The notes under the pieces: model-generated
Database searches by the model: none
Told to the model about the DNA's origin: nothing
The model's input: only the letters and a program-made list of their open reading frames with translations
Source: Terriglobia bacterium
Lineage (GTDB): Bacteria; Acidobacteriota; Terriglobia; Acidiferrales; UBA7541
Direction: 5' to 3'
DNA: 64,000 nt
Assembly: GCA_020073485.1 (NCBI GenBank)
Contig: JAIQFB010000017.1
Location: 41,641-105,640 of the forward strand
Made by a program: the position numbers and the translations under genes
Part shown: piece after piece, positions 49,640-57,876 of the stretch
Position numbering within the stretch: position 1 is the first letter of the stretch
How the letters are laid out: each line of letters opens with the position of its first letter

Positions 49640-51028
49640 TCAGTTCTCTAGGCCCAGCAAACGAATCTTATTCAGCAGCGTCTTGTAAGAAACTCCCAAC
49701 TGTTCCGCTGCGCGAGTCTTGTTCCATTTGCACGCCTTCAGCGCGGACTCGATTTTGAACCGCTCGACGTGGTCCACGGCGCGCGTGGCGACTTCTTGCA
49801 GCGTGCCGCCCCAATCAAATGAGTCGCCCAGCATTCCGTCGGGCATGTGGCCATCCGGAGGCCGCGGGGCGGGAAGTTGCAGGTCGGCGGCGTCGATCGT
49901 GTCCGTATCCGAAAGGATGGCGGCCCGTTCAATGGTGTTTTGCAGTTCGCGGACGTTCCCCGGCCAGGCATAGGCGCGCAGCGCCGCGCTGGCCCCGGCC
50001 GCGAATTTCAAATTCGGCTTGCGGAATTCCCGGCGAAACCGGTCCAGAAAATGTTCGGCGAGCGTCAGGACGTCGTCTCCGCGTTCGCTGAGCGGAGGAA
50101 TCGTGATGGGCACGGCCGCGATGCGGAAATACAAGTCCTCGCGAAATGTTTTTGCCGCCACCGCCTCGCGCAGGTCCTTGTTCGTGGCCGCCAGGATGCG
50201 CACGTCGATATCCACCAGCTGCGTTCCACCAACGCGCTCGAAGCTGCGCTCTTCGAGCACGCGCAACAGTTTCGCCTGCGTCGGCAAAGGCAACTCGGCG
50301 ATTTCATCCAGAAAAATCGTGCCGCGATTGGCCAACTCCATTTTTCCCACCTTGCGCGAACCGGCTCCCGTGTAGGCGCCGCGCTCGTGGCCAAACAACT
50401 CGTTTTCCACCAAGCCTTCGGGAATTGCCGCGCAATTCAGCGCCACGAAGGGATGCTGGCGCCGGGGAGAAAGATGGTGGATGGCGCGCGCGAAAAGTTC
50501 CTTGCCGGTGCCGCTCTGTCCCAGCAACAGCACCGTCGAATCGGTGGCCGCCACGCGCTGCACCTGGTGCGTGGCCTCCTGCATGGTCTTGTGTTCGCCC
50601 ACAATGCGCGGAAAGCCGTACCGCTCCGTGTACTCCTCGCGCAGCAAAAGATTTTCGCGCTGCAATTCCTGCTGCTCGGTGGCCCGCGCGACCAGCAGAT
50701 TCAAGTGTTCCAGATCCACCGGTTTCTGGATGAAGTCGTACGCGCCTTCCTTCATGGCGGTCACGGCTTCTTCCACCGAGCCGTACGCGGTGATCAGGAT
50801 GACGGGAATGGTGGGATCGGCCGCCTTGGTTTCGCGCAGCACATCCAGGCCGGAACATCCGGGCAGCTTCAGATCGGTGAGCACGAGAAGATAGCGCCGC
50901 GCTTTTACCTTGGCGACCGCGGACGATCCGTCCGGGGCCTCGTCCACCGTGTGCCCGGCGCGCTCCAGCGCCTTGCGCAGCATGGCGCGCAGTTCATGTT
51001 TGTCTTCGACAAGAAGAAGGGGTTCCAT
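49640..51028 (-). CDS. Sigma-54-dependent response regulator, NtrC family
   Basis: 462 residues from ATG 51028. Receiver domain (1-120) with phospho-acceptor Asp52, then an AAA+ domain (~140-375) with Walker A GQSGTGKE at 170-177, Walker B TIFLDEI and the sigma-54 contact loop GAYTGA at 217-222 (Tyr instead of the usual Phe). A Fis-type helix-turn-helix ends the protein (KTRAAEQLGVSYKTLLNKIR). In the same-strand block pilD-histidine kinase-coiled coil-this gene, so a PilR-like control of pilin genes is likely but not proven. Confidence 0.93.
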   Translation of the reverse strand: MEPLLLVEDKHELRAMLRKALERAGHTVDEAPDGSSAVAKVKARRYLLVLTDLKLPGCSGLDVLRETKAADPTIPVILITAYGSVEEAVTAMKEGAYDFIQKPVDLEHLNLLVARATEQQELQRENLLLREEYTERYGFPRIVGEHKTMQEATHQVQRVAATDSTVLLLGQSGTGKELFARAIHHLSPRRQHPFVALNCAAIPEGLVENELFGHERGAYTGAGSRKVGKMELANRGTIFLDEIAELPLPTQAKLLRVLEERSFERVGGTQLVDIDVRILAATNKDLREAVAAKTFREDLYFRIAAVPITIPPLSERGDDVLTLAEHFLDRFRREFRKPNLKFAAGASAALRAYAWPGNVRELQNTIERAAILSDTDTIDAADLQLPAPRPPDGHMPDGMLGDSFDWGGTLQEVATRAVDHVERFKIESALKACKWNKTRAAEQLGVSYKTLLNKIRLLGLEN

Positions 51029-51151
51029 CAATTTACTTCTACCATGTTTTCAACGCGCGGAGTGGGTGGCTGCGAAGTCGTGTGCGGAGTTCGCTATCGG
51101 GCGAATGTAGAAGGGCCGAGTAAATATCGAGGTGGTGCTGATCCGAAAGAG

Positions 51152-51727
51152 TTATGGCTGCCGGGCCCATCCAGGATCGCCTCCCGCCTGGCGCAGCGCG
51201 TCTTCCTGGTCCGAGATATCCTGTTTGTCCTTAGCGACAGCCGCGGTCTTGTCGTCGATATTTTGCTTAGTGTCGGTTAGATCCTTGCGGTCGAACTGTT
51301 CCTTCATCGCGGTGTTCGGGTCGCTGTAATACTGCTGCTGCTTCAAGTTGTATTCGCGCTGCAGGATGTCGAGTTCCTTGGAATCGTCGGCAAGCTTCTT
51401 GTTTAAATCCGTGAATTGCTTGCGCCAGTAGGCTTCGTCCTTCACCACCGGCTTTTCGGCTTCCGTTTTTGTCGTGTCGGCCGCTGCGGGTTTGGCCTGA
51501 TCCGCGGCCGGCGCCGTCTCCTGCCCGACTACGTTGACGATTCCGGTGACGCTCCCCAGATTGTCGTTATCGATGACCATCTTGGGTTTCGGGGCAGTTT
51601 TCTTTTCGGCCTGCGCCTTACGGGCGGCCTCGGCCACGCTATCCTGAGACTGGCGGGCGTTCATAACTGTGGGGGAACACACCAGCGCGCTTGCCAATGC
51701 AGCAAAAATAAGTGCCTTTGTCTTCAT
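51152..51727 (-). CDS. Secreted coiled-coil hypothetical protein
   Basis: 191 residues. N-terminal signal (KALIFAALASALVCSPTVMNA), an Ala/Pro/Lys-rich middle, then a predicted coiled coil from about residue 100 to 180 (WRKQFTDLNKKLADDSKELDILQREYNLK and KDLTDTKQNIDDKTAAVAKDKQDISDQ) rich in Asp, Lys and Gln. No enzyme motif. It lies between the histidine kinase and response-regulator genes on the same strand, so may be a periplasmic partner or signal for that system. I do not recognise a named family. Confidence 0.65.
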   Translation of the reverse strand: MKTKALIFAALASALVCSPTVMNARQSQDSVAEAARKAQAEKKTAPKPKMVIDNDNLGSVTGIVNVVGQETAPAADQAKPAAADTTKTEAEKPVVKDEAYWRKQFTDLNKKLADDSKELDILQREYNLKQQQYYSDPNTAMKEQFDRKDLTDTKQNIDDKTAAVAKDKQDISDQEDALRQAGGDPGWARQP

Positions 51728-51784
51728 AGTCTTTGGCCGCCTTTCGGAAAAAGTTCGGCGGAACTCTAACCCTGCGACCCCATT

Positions 51785-53158
51785 TTAGGCGCGTGCGTCG
51801 GCCGAATCAATGACCCTGACGGTTTCGCGTACAAAGGGTAACCATACGATGAATTCGGCCCCGCCTTCGGCCTGGTTGCGCGCTTCGATCGTGCCACCAT
51901 GCTGCACCAGGATTTTTTGCACCACGGCGAGGCCGAGCCCGGTGCCGTTGGATTTTGTCGTGTAAAAGGGAACAAATATTTTGGTCATGGCCTCAGGCGG
52001 AATCCCCGGACCATTATCGGAAATGGATATTCGCTGGCCTTGCAGCGTCCCAGACGGGTCGATATCGCCGCGGATAATGACGCGGCCTCCGGCAGGATTT
52101 TCGGAAACGGCCTCGGCGGCATTGCGCGCAAGATTCAGGATGGCCTGATACAGAAGAGCGTCATCGCCCGACACTTGGGCAAATTCTCCTACTGCCGTGA
52201 TCGGAACGCCCGGCACGGTTTCGGCGACCTCCGCCAGCACCCGGTCGATCATGGGCCGCAGCGTGACTTGTTCGTCGGCCAGTTGCAGCGGCCGGGCAAA
52301 TTTCAGGAACTCGGTCACCACATGCGTGAGGGCGCGGGTCTGCTGCAGGATTTTGTCGCCGTGCTCGCGCAACTCGGTGCCCGACTCGGCCTCGCTGCGG
52401 ATCATCTGCGCGTATCCGGAAATCGTGGCCAGCGCGTTCTTGAATTCGTGGGCGATGCCGGCGGAAAGCTCGCCGAGCGCGGCCAGATTTTCCTTCATCT
52501 GAATCTGCTTTTGCAGCGCGGCAAGTTCGGTGAGATCGCTCAACAGGCAAATCGCGCCGGTAACTTCGCTGGTATCGCCCAGAATTGGCGAGATCGTGAC
52601 GCCCAGCTGCCGCAATTCGTGCGACGGCGTGATGTATTCCACTTCTTCGCGGCGGAACGTCCGCCCTTGCACCAAACAACCGGCAATCAGCTGCGTCAGC
52701 CGCGAGTCGGCCCCCAGCACTTCGTTATACCGCCGGTAAACCAGCGCCTTGACGCCCAGCGCCATTTCGGCGGCCGGATTCGCGCTGGTCACCAGGCCCG
52801 TGGAGTTGACCAGGAGCAATCCGGCGGGCATGTTGCGAGTCACCGCCTCGCTGAGCCGTTCGGTTTGCTTGGCGCGTTCACGCTCCGCCTTATGCAGGGC
52901 CTCGAGTTCTTTTTCCTGCTCCTTCAGCTTCTGGATCACCGCCTGCATCGAAGCGGTCACGAACGCGGTGGGGTTATCGGTTCGCGGGGTGGATGCGGAG
53001 AGGGGACCGGCGTTCTTGGAGCCGCCGCGATACATCCGCCGGGCCGCGAACACCGCCAGAACTCCTCCGGCGAGGATGATCGCGAACAAAACGCCGGACA
53101 AGATCCCGAGCATCCCGAGGCCCGGTGCAGCCGACGCCGCTAGAATTCCCATTTCCAC
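51785..53158 (-). CDS. Sensor histidine kinase, NtrB/PilS-like, with PAS domain
   Basis: 457 residues from a GTG at 53158 (an ATG two codons later is equally possible). One N-terminal membrane helix (LGILSGVLFAIILAGGVLAVFAA), a coiled coil, a PAS domain (~95-215), HisKA with phospho-acceptor His in AGIAHEFKNALATISGYAQM, and HATPase with NLARNAAEAV, DNGPGIP and TKSNGTGLGLAVV. Starts three bases after the pilD stop. Likely phosphorylates the NtrC-type regulator two genes downstream. Only one membrane helix, unlike the six of Pseudomonas PilS. Confidence 0.92.
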   Translation of the reverse strand: MEMGILAASAAPGLGMLGILSGVLFAIILAGGVLAVFAARRMYRGGSKNAGPLSASTPRTDNPTAFVTASMQAVIQKLKEQEKELEALHKAERERAKQTERLSEAVTRNMPAGLLLVNSTGLVTSANPAAEMALGVKALVYRRYNEVLGADSRLTQLIAGCLVQGRTFRREEVEYITPSHELRQLGVTISPILGDTSEVTGAICLLSDLTELAALQKQIQMKENLAALGELSAGIAHEFKNALATISGYAQMIRSEAESGTELREHGDKILQQTRALTHVVTEFLKFARPLQLADEQVTLRPMIDRVLAEVAETVPGVPITAVGEFAQVSGDDALLYQAILNLARNAAEAVSENPAGGRVIIRGDIDPSGTLQGQRISISDNGPGIPPEAMTKIFVPFYTTKSNGTGLGLAVVQKILVQHGGTIEARNQAEGGAEFIVWLPFVRETVRVIDSADARA

Positions 53159-53161
53159 GAT

Positions 53162-53992
53162 TTATTTCACCGCCAGAAGCGATTGATACCACTGCAGCGC
53201 GGGCGTCCCGAAAAATAACACCAGCAGCGCACCCGCCCCAAGAAATGTACCAAACGGCAACTCGTAATCACGGCCCTTCTTCGTCAGCGAGATCAAAATG
53301 ATACCGATCACGCTGCCCAGAAGCGACCCGGCCAGGACCGTCATCATCGTGCGCTTCAATCCAAAGAACGCGCCCACCGCCGCCATCATTTTCACGTCGC
53401 CAAGGCCCATGCCTTCGCGCCCGCGCAGCCGGAAATATCCTTCGGCCACCAGCCAAAGCAGCCCGCTCCCTGCGAGGGCCCCCAGAAACCCGTCGGCCAG
53501 CGACAACGCCTGGTCGGGAGGAGGGAATTCAAACCAGCGGTTGGCCAGCCACAACGCGGTTCCATCGACAGGCTTACTGATCAGGCTGAAGAGAAGGCCT
53601 GCGCCGAGCCCGAAAAAATTCACTTCGTCGGGAAGAATTCGGTCGCGCACGTCCGTGATCGTCAGAACTACAAGCAGCGCGGACAAAACCTGCCACTTGA
53701 GCGCGTCCACCGTGATGCCGAACGCGAAATAGCAGGCCAGAAACAGCAGTCCGGTAAGCAATTCCACGGCCGGGTACATCGCCGAAATTTTCGTTTTGCA
53801 GTTGCGGCATTTCCCCCGCAGGATCAGCCAGCTCAGCACCGGAATATTGTCGTACGGAGCGATTCCTTTGCCGCATTTCGGGCAACTCGACGCGGGCAGA
53901 ACGATCGATTTGTCCGCCGGGATGCGCAGAATGCAGACGTTCAGAAAACTTCCGATGACCAGGCCGAGCAAAAACACAATAAGAGGGATCAC
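53162..53992 (-). CDS. pilD: Type IV prepilin peptidase / N-methyltransferase PilD
   Basis: 276 residues. Zinc-binding cysteine pairs CPKC (37-40) and CRNC (62-65), then the two catalytic Asp residues in TDVRDRILPDE (Asp114) and MGLGDVKMM (Asp199), as in A24 prepilin peptidases that cut after Gly and methylate the new N-terminus. Eight or so membrane helices. The start is most likely GTG 53992 or a GTG five codons later; a 12-base perfect Shine-Dalgarno (53986-53997) overlaps it. First gene of the block with the kinase and regulator; serves all pilins in this window. Confidence 0.94.
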   Translation of the reverse strand: MIPLIVFLLGLVIGSFLNVCILRIPADKSIVLPASSCPKCGKGIAPYDNIPVLSWLILRGKCRNCKTKISAMYPAVELLTGLLFLACYFAFGITVDALKWQVLSALLVVLTITDVRDRILPDEVNFFGLGAGLLFSLISKPVDGTALWLANRWFEFPPPDQALSLADGFLGALAGSGLLWLVAEGYFRLRGREGMGLGDVKMMAAVGAFFGLKRTMMTVLAGSLLGSVIGIILISLTKKGRDYELPFGTFLGAGALLVLFFGTPALQWYQSLLAVK

Positions 53993-53997
53993 CTCCT
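53986..53997 (-). promoter_or_regulatory. Extended Shine-Dalgarno site of pilD
   Basis: AGGAGGTGATCC on the minus strand is complementary to 12 consecutive bases at the 3' end of typical bacterial 16S rRNA. It includes the GTG at 53992, so either that GTG is not the true start or the spacing is abnormal; the next in-frame GTG is at 53977. Confidence 0.6.
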
Positions 53998-54105
53998 GAA
54001 TGTGCCATAGACCCTACGCCGCGACAATGCTCGCCGTGGCTCGCGTGAAGCAATCAGGTAACAGTCAGTACTGTCCTGTTTTGAGATTTCCGTGGGGAGT
54101 CGGAG

Positions 54106-54220
54106 GTCCGAGCTTCAGCTCGGACAATCACGTTTCGCTTTCTGGGGGCTTTAGCCCCTGAAGCTTCAGGGGTTAAAACCCTTCATCCAACAATGCTTTT
54201 CGTCGGGGCTGAAGCCCCGG
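54106..54220. repeat. Cluster of three GCTTCAGC/GCTGAAGC palindromes
   Basis: GTCCGAGCTTCAGCTCGGAC (54106-54125, perfect 20-bp palindrome), GGGGCTTTAGCCCC with CTGAAGCTTCAG (54146-54171) and CGGGGCTGAAGCCCCGG (54204-54220). They fill most of the 278-base gap between pilD and the alpha/beta hydrolase gene, which face away from each other. Confidence 0.75.
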
Positions 54221-54270
54221 CCTGCGAAGTCTTGCCGTTATTCAAATTATGACGGCACCCAACAGTTTGG

Positions 54271-55356
54271 TTGTTTGACACTCATCCCCCCGCCTCTTAT
54301 ATTGAATTTCTACAGAATATGTCCTGGCTGGAACAAAAGATTCGCCATTACGAGCATGCCCGGTGGACCACGGACGATAACCGCCGCGTGTTTCCCTTTG
54401 CCTGGGGCCTCGAACACATCGGCGGCCGGGCCGACGAACCCGACCCGCGCGGATTCCTCAACGCCTGGGTCGAGAAGACGCTGGCGCACAGTGACGAATG
54501 GTTTGCCACCACGCCTGCAAACGATTACGTGTTGCATCCGCCCGAAAATGGCGGTTCCGGCGGGCGTGTCCTCACGTTTACCAGCCAGATCGTTTCGCCC
54601 TGGCCGAAAAATAATTTAGTGCATGCCCGCTTTTTTCGCGCGCGCGCTACCGGTCCGGCGGTCGTGCTCCTGCCGAACTGGAACGCGAAGTGGGAAGGGC
54701 AGGTCAACCTCTGCCGCTGGCTGAACAAGCTGGGCATCTCGGTCCTGCGCCTCTCGCTGCCGTATCATGATCGCCGCGTCGCTCCCGGACACGAACGAGC
54801 GGATCAACTGGTGGGCTCGAATATCGGCCTCACGCTGCAGGCCACTCGCCAGGCCATCACGGACACGCGCCGTTGCCTGCGCTGGCTGGAGCAGCAGGGA
54901 TACACCCACCTCGGAATCGTGGGCACGAGCATCGGCTCCGCGGTCGGTTCCATCACCCTGGCGCACGATCCAGCCGTGCGCGCGGGCGGATTTCTGCACG
55001 TCTCCACGTACTTTTCAGACGCGGTCCGCACCGGCATGACAACCATGCACGTGTGGGAAGGCCTGCGCACGCACGTCGCCGAAGACGAGTTGCGCCGCTG
55101 GTGGTCGCCCATCAGCCCCGTGCCGTACATGGACCGCCTGCGCGATTCCGGCCAGCGCATGCTGATGGTGAGCGGGCGTTACGACCCTACCTTCTGGTTT
55201 GAATTTACCGACGAAATGTTTCGCAATCTTAAGAACAAGGGAATTCACCTGGAGACTTTGGTCCTCCCCTGCGGCCATTATTCGCTGGAGCTTGCCCCGT
55301 TCGCGTTTCCCGCCGGGCTTCGCCTGGGGCTCTTTTTGTTTGAAGCGCTTGGGTAA
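54271..55356 (+). CDS. Alpha/beta hydrolase family protein
   Basis: 361 residues if TTG 54271 is used; ATG 54319 is an alternative, and neither has a good ribosome site. The nucleophile elbow GTSIGSAVG, the oxyanion-side strand VVLLPNWNAKWEG, an acid in SGRYDPTFW and a final His in LPCGHYSLE make a complete serine-hydrolase triad. No signal peptide, so likely cytoplasmic. Resembles abhydrolase-domain proteins of unknown substrate found in soil bacteria. Not obviously in an operon. Confidence 0.8.
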   Translation: MFDTHPPASYIEFLQNMSWLEQKIRHYEHARWTTDDNRRVFPFAWGLEHIGGRADEPDPRGFLNAWVEKTLAHSDEWFATTPANDYVLHPPENGGSGGRVLTFTSQIVSPWPKNNLVHARFFRARATGPAVVLLPNWNAKWEGQVNLCRWLNKLGISVLRLSLPYHDRRVAPGHERADQLVGSNIGLTLQATRQAITDTRRCLRWLEQQGYTHLGIVGTSIGSAVGSITLAHDPAVRAGGFLHVSTYFSDAVRTGMTTMHVWEGLRTHVAEDELRRWWSPISPVPYMDRLRDSGQRMLMVSGRYDPTFWFEFTDEMFRNLKNKGIHLETLVLPCGHYSLELAPFAFPAGLRLGLFLFEALG

Positions 55357-55376
55357 CCAGTGGCGGCAAACCCACT

Positions 55377-55427
55377 GGCACAGGTTTCAGCCTTGCATAA
55401 CAACGCACAGGCTGAAGCCTGTGCCAC
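55377..55427. repeat. GGCACAGG...GGCTGAAGCC hairpin repeat
   Basis: TGGCACAGGTTTCAGCC pairs imperfectly with GGCTGAAGCCTGTGCCA across a 17-base loop, between the convergent hydrolase and thioesterase genes. Probably a shared transcript end. Confidence 0.65.
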
Positions 55428-55438
55428 CAAAACAAGAC

Positions 55439-55867
55439 CTACGTTGAAGAACTAGTCGCTACAGTATTCTCCAAAATAGTGCGGTACTTCTCCGGCAGCG
55501 CCTTGGGTTTGCCGTTGCTGCCGCAGACCACGTGGATGGTTTCGCCGCTCGCCAGTAGCTCTCCGGACTCATCGTGCAGAATTTCATACCCGAAGTGAAT
55601 GGTGCGCCGCTTCACTTCAATCATGCGCGTGCGAATGCGCAGCAGGTCGTCATAGCGGGCCGGGCGCCGGTAACGGCACTTGGATTCGGCGACGACGATC
55701 ATGCTGTCGTCGTCGATTTCCATGCGCCGGTAATCGATGCCCAGGTTGCGCATGTATTCCACGCGGCCAATTTCAAAATAAATGTAGTAGTTGCCGTAGT
55801 AGACCACGCCCATCTTGTCGGTTTCGGCGTAGCGCACGCGAACTAAGGTGTCGAAAGTTTTGCTCAT
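55439..55867 (-). CDS. Acyl-CoA thioesterase, YbgC/FadM (4HBT) family
   Basis: 142 residues. Hot-dog fold thioesterase signature RYAETDKMGVVYYGNYYIYFE, with the catalytic Asp, followed by VRVRY-type strands and VEYMRNLGIDYRRM. Hydrolyses acyl-CoA (short or hydroxybenzoyl-type in relatives). Last gene of a same-strand run with crotonase, HMG-CoA lyase-like and carboxylase genes, so a thioester product of that pathway is a reasonable substrate. Gap of 55 bases to the crotonase. Confidence 0.92.
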   Translation of the reverse strand: MSKTFDTLVRVRYAETDKMGVVYYGNYYIYFEIGRVEYMRNLGIDYRRMEIDDDSMIVVAESKCRYRRPARYDDLLRIRTRMIEVKRRTIHFGYEILHDESGELLASGETIHVVCGSNGKPKALPEKYRTILENTVATSSST

Positions 55868-55922
55868 CGGGAAGTGAATTGTAGCAGAACGGCGGCACGC
55901 GCCGGACGGGCAGGTATCGCGG

Positions 55923-56705
55923 CTACTTTGATACCCATCGAGGAGCGCGCTTCTCGAGGAATGACGTCAGGCCTTCCCGGAAATCTTCCGTGGAGCGCAT
56001 TTGCGCGCTTTCCGCGATGGCCAGCTCCAGTTCGCGGTCCAGTTCCGGAGCGGCGGAATCTCGCAGAAGTTTTTTCGTCTTGAGCAGGCTGAGCGGGCTC
56101 GAATAGAGCAACTCCTTCGCGAGCCGGTGCGCCGCGCCCATGAGTTCCGGCGTTGGGGCGATCTCGTTAATGAGGCCTAAATTTAGCGCCTCCGCCGCAT
56201 CGATGATCCTCCCCGTCAGTAGCAGATCGCGCGCGCGCTTCTCGCCGATCTGCCGCGTTAGAAACACGGACACGATCGCCGGAATAAATCCAATGCGCAC
56301 TTCCGGGTATCCGAATTTCGCCTCTGGCGCGGCAATCGTGAAATCGCACAGCGTCGCCAGGCCGCATCCGCCGGCAACGGCCGGCCCGTTGACCGCGGCA
56401 ATCGTCGGCTTCGGAAAACTCCAGAGGCGCCGGTAAAGCCGCGCCGTGCGCCGCGAATCCTCCAGATGTTCGGTAGGGGATTGCGTTGCAACGGCTTTCA
56501 GCGCTTCCAGATCCATCCCGGCGCAAAATGCCTTGCCAGCTCCGGTCAGGATCAGGATTCGTGCCGGGTTCGCCTCGGCCTCGGCGAGCGCGGCCAGCAA
56601 GTCCGCGATCATCGCGGCGGAGATGGCGTTGCGCTTGTCCGGCCGATTCAGCGTGATCGTCGCGATCTCGCCGGCAAATCCGATTTGGAGCGTGGTGTAA
56701 GGCAT
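55923..56705 (-). CDS. Enoyl-CoA hydratase/isomerase (crotonase) family protein
   Basis: 260 residues from ATG 56705; the frame upstream of it only translates a repeat. Crotonase features: VNGPAVAGGCGLATLCDF, oxyanion-hole Gly residues and KFGYPEVRIGFIP with the second catalytic Glu position. The first catalytic Glu (in GGGCELA of enoyl-CoA hydratase) is Gly here (GGCGLA). Its neighbours suggest methylglutaconyl-CoA hydration in leucine breakdown, but the missing Glu leaves hydratase activity in doubt. Isomerase or hydrolase roles are alternatives. Confidence 0.87.
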   Translation of the reverse strand: MPYTTLQIGFAGEIATITLNRPDKRNAISAAMIADLLAALAEAEANPARILILTGAGKAFCAGMDLEALKAVATQSPTEHLEDSRRTARLYRRLWSFPKPTIAAVNGPAVAGGCGLATLCDFTIAAPEAKFGYPEVRIGFIPAIVSVFLTRQIGEKRARDLLLTGRIIDAAEALNLGLINEIAPTPELMGAAHRLAKELLYSSPLSLLKTKKLLRDSAAPELDRELELAIAESAQMRSTEDFREGLTSFLEKRAPRWVSK

Positions 56706-56723
56706 TTTGGGATTTGATTTATT

Positions 56724-56750
56724 GGTGGCACGGGCTTCAGCCTGTGCGCC
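56724..56750. repeat. GGCACGGGCTTCAGCCTGTGC palindrome
   Basis: GGTGGCACGGGCTTCAGCCTGTGCGCC, a 27-base near-palindrome of the GGCTGAAGCC family, 20 bases before the crotonase start. Confidence 0.6.
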
Positions 56751-56809
56751 TTTTGTCATGCAAAATTCAAGACTGAACCGCCTGAATAAACTGCAGAAAC
56801 TTTACCGCC

Positions 56810-56889
56810 GTCAATCCGAACGAAGTGAGGAATCCCTCCTTCTTTTGGGATTGAAACCCGGAGGGATTCCTCACTTCGTTCGGAATGAC
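56810..56889. repeat. Long GTCAATCCGAAC...CGGAATGAC hairpin repeat, copy C
   Basis: GTCAATCCGAACGAAGTGAGGAATCCCTCC pairs with GGAGGGATTCCTCACTTCGTTCGGAATGAC, the best-preserved stem of the three copies (about 30 bp). It lies between the HMG-CoA lyase-like and crotonase genes, within a same-strand run. Confidence 0.8.
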
Positions 56890-56961
56890 GGACTAAATCC
56901 CCGATTCCGCATTCCAAAGCACTCAGGCCGCCACCCATTCTCTTAGCGCGAAAATCCAGTC

Positions 56962-57864
56962 CTACTGGGCTTGCGACTTCGCCTCGTGCGCGTACTTCGC
57001 GCGAATTTCCTCGGTCATGGCCACGGCCGCGCCGAGCGATTCCATGCGAATCCCGGCGTCCACTCCCAGCGCGGTCAGCGCCGATACGATCGTCTCCGTC
57101 GCGATATTTCCCACCAGCGCGTCCCCCGCAAACGGGCAGCCTCCGAGCCCGGTCAGCGCCCCGTCAAACCTCCGGCAGCCGGCCTGGTACGCAGCCAAAA
57201 CTTTTTCAGCAGCCTCCGCGGGATGGCTGTGCAGATGAACGCCAATCTCGAGTCCGGCCACGGCCTGCTTCACGGCACTATACACCTCGCCCACCTGTTC
57301 GGGCGTGGCGTTGCCCACGGTATCGGCCAGGGAAACGGTCCGCACGCCGATATCTTTCAGCCACACCAGCGTATCCTCGACGATCTCCGGTCCCCAGGGT
57401 TCTTCGTAGGGATTGCCGAAGGCCATCGAAATATAGATCACCAACCCGTGGCCCGAGGCTTTCGTGGCCTTCCGCAACGCCTCGACAACGGCGCGGGATT
57501 CTCCGCGGCTCATGTTGGCGTTGGCGCGCCGAAAATACGCGGAAATGGAATAGGGATATCCGAGCGTGGTCACGCCCGGCGTCGCGAGCGCACGTTGCAT
57601 CCCTTGCTCGTTCACCACGATGCCGATAATTTCCGGCGGGGCCATGTCAGCCGGGAGTCCGGCCATAAATCCGCGCATCACGTCTTCGCTGTCAGCCATT
57701 TGTTTCACGTGTTTCGGCGAAACAAAGCTGACGGCGTCGATATGCTTGAATCCGGAGGCCGCTAAATTCAAAAGGTATTGGATTTTCAATTCCGTGGGAA
57801 TGATTTCCGGCAGCCCCTGCCACGCATCACGTGGACACTCAATCAATTTCACGCTTTCACTCAA
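56962..57864 (-). CDS. Hydroxymethylglutaryl-CoA lyase family protein
   Basis: 300 residues; TTG 57864 as start, with GTG 57852 as a close alternative. Class II aldolase-type TIM barrel (HMGL family) with KLIECPRDAWQG at the N-terminus, SFVSPKHVKQMAD, HLHSHP (metal-binding His pair) and the cysteine loop GLGGCPFAGDALVGNIATE. Cleaves HMG-CoA to acetoacetate and acetyl-CoA in leucine breakdown. The opening ECPRDAWQG rather than EVGPRDGLQN marks a divergent subgroup. Twelve bases after the small upstream reading frame and linked to a carboxylase gene, which supports the role. Confidence 0.88.
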   Translation of the reverse strand: MSESVKLIECPRDAWQGLPEIIPTELKIQYLLNLAASGFKHIDAVSFVSPKHVKQMADSEDVMRGFMAGLPADMAPPEIIGIVVNEQGMQRALATPGVTTLGYPYSISAYFRRANANMSRGESRAVVEALRKATKASGHGLVIYISMAFGNPYEEPWGPEIVEDTLVWLKDIGVRTVSLADTVGNATPEQVGEVYSAVKQAVAGLEIGVHLHSHPAEAAEKVLAAYQAGCRRFDGALTGLGGCPFAGDALVGNIATETIVSALTALGVDAGIRMESLGAAVAMTEEIRAKYAHEAKSQAQ

Positions 57865-57876
57865 AGTTGCCCCATT

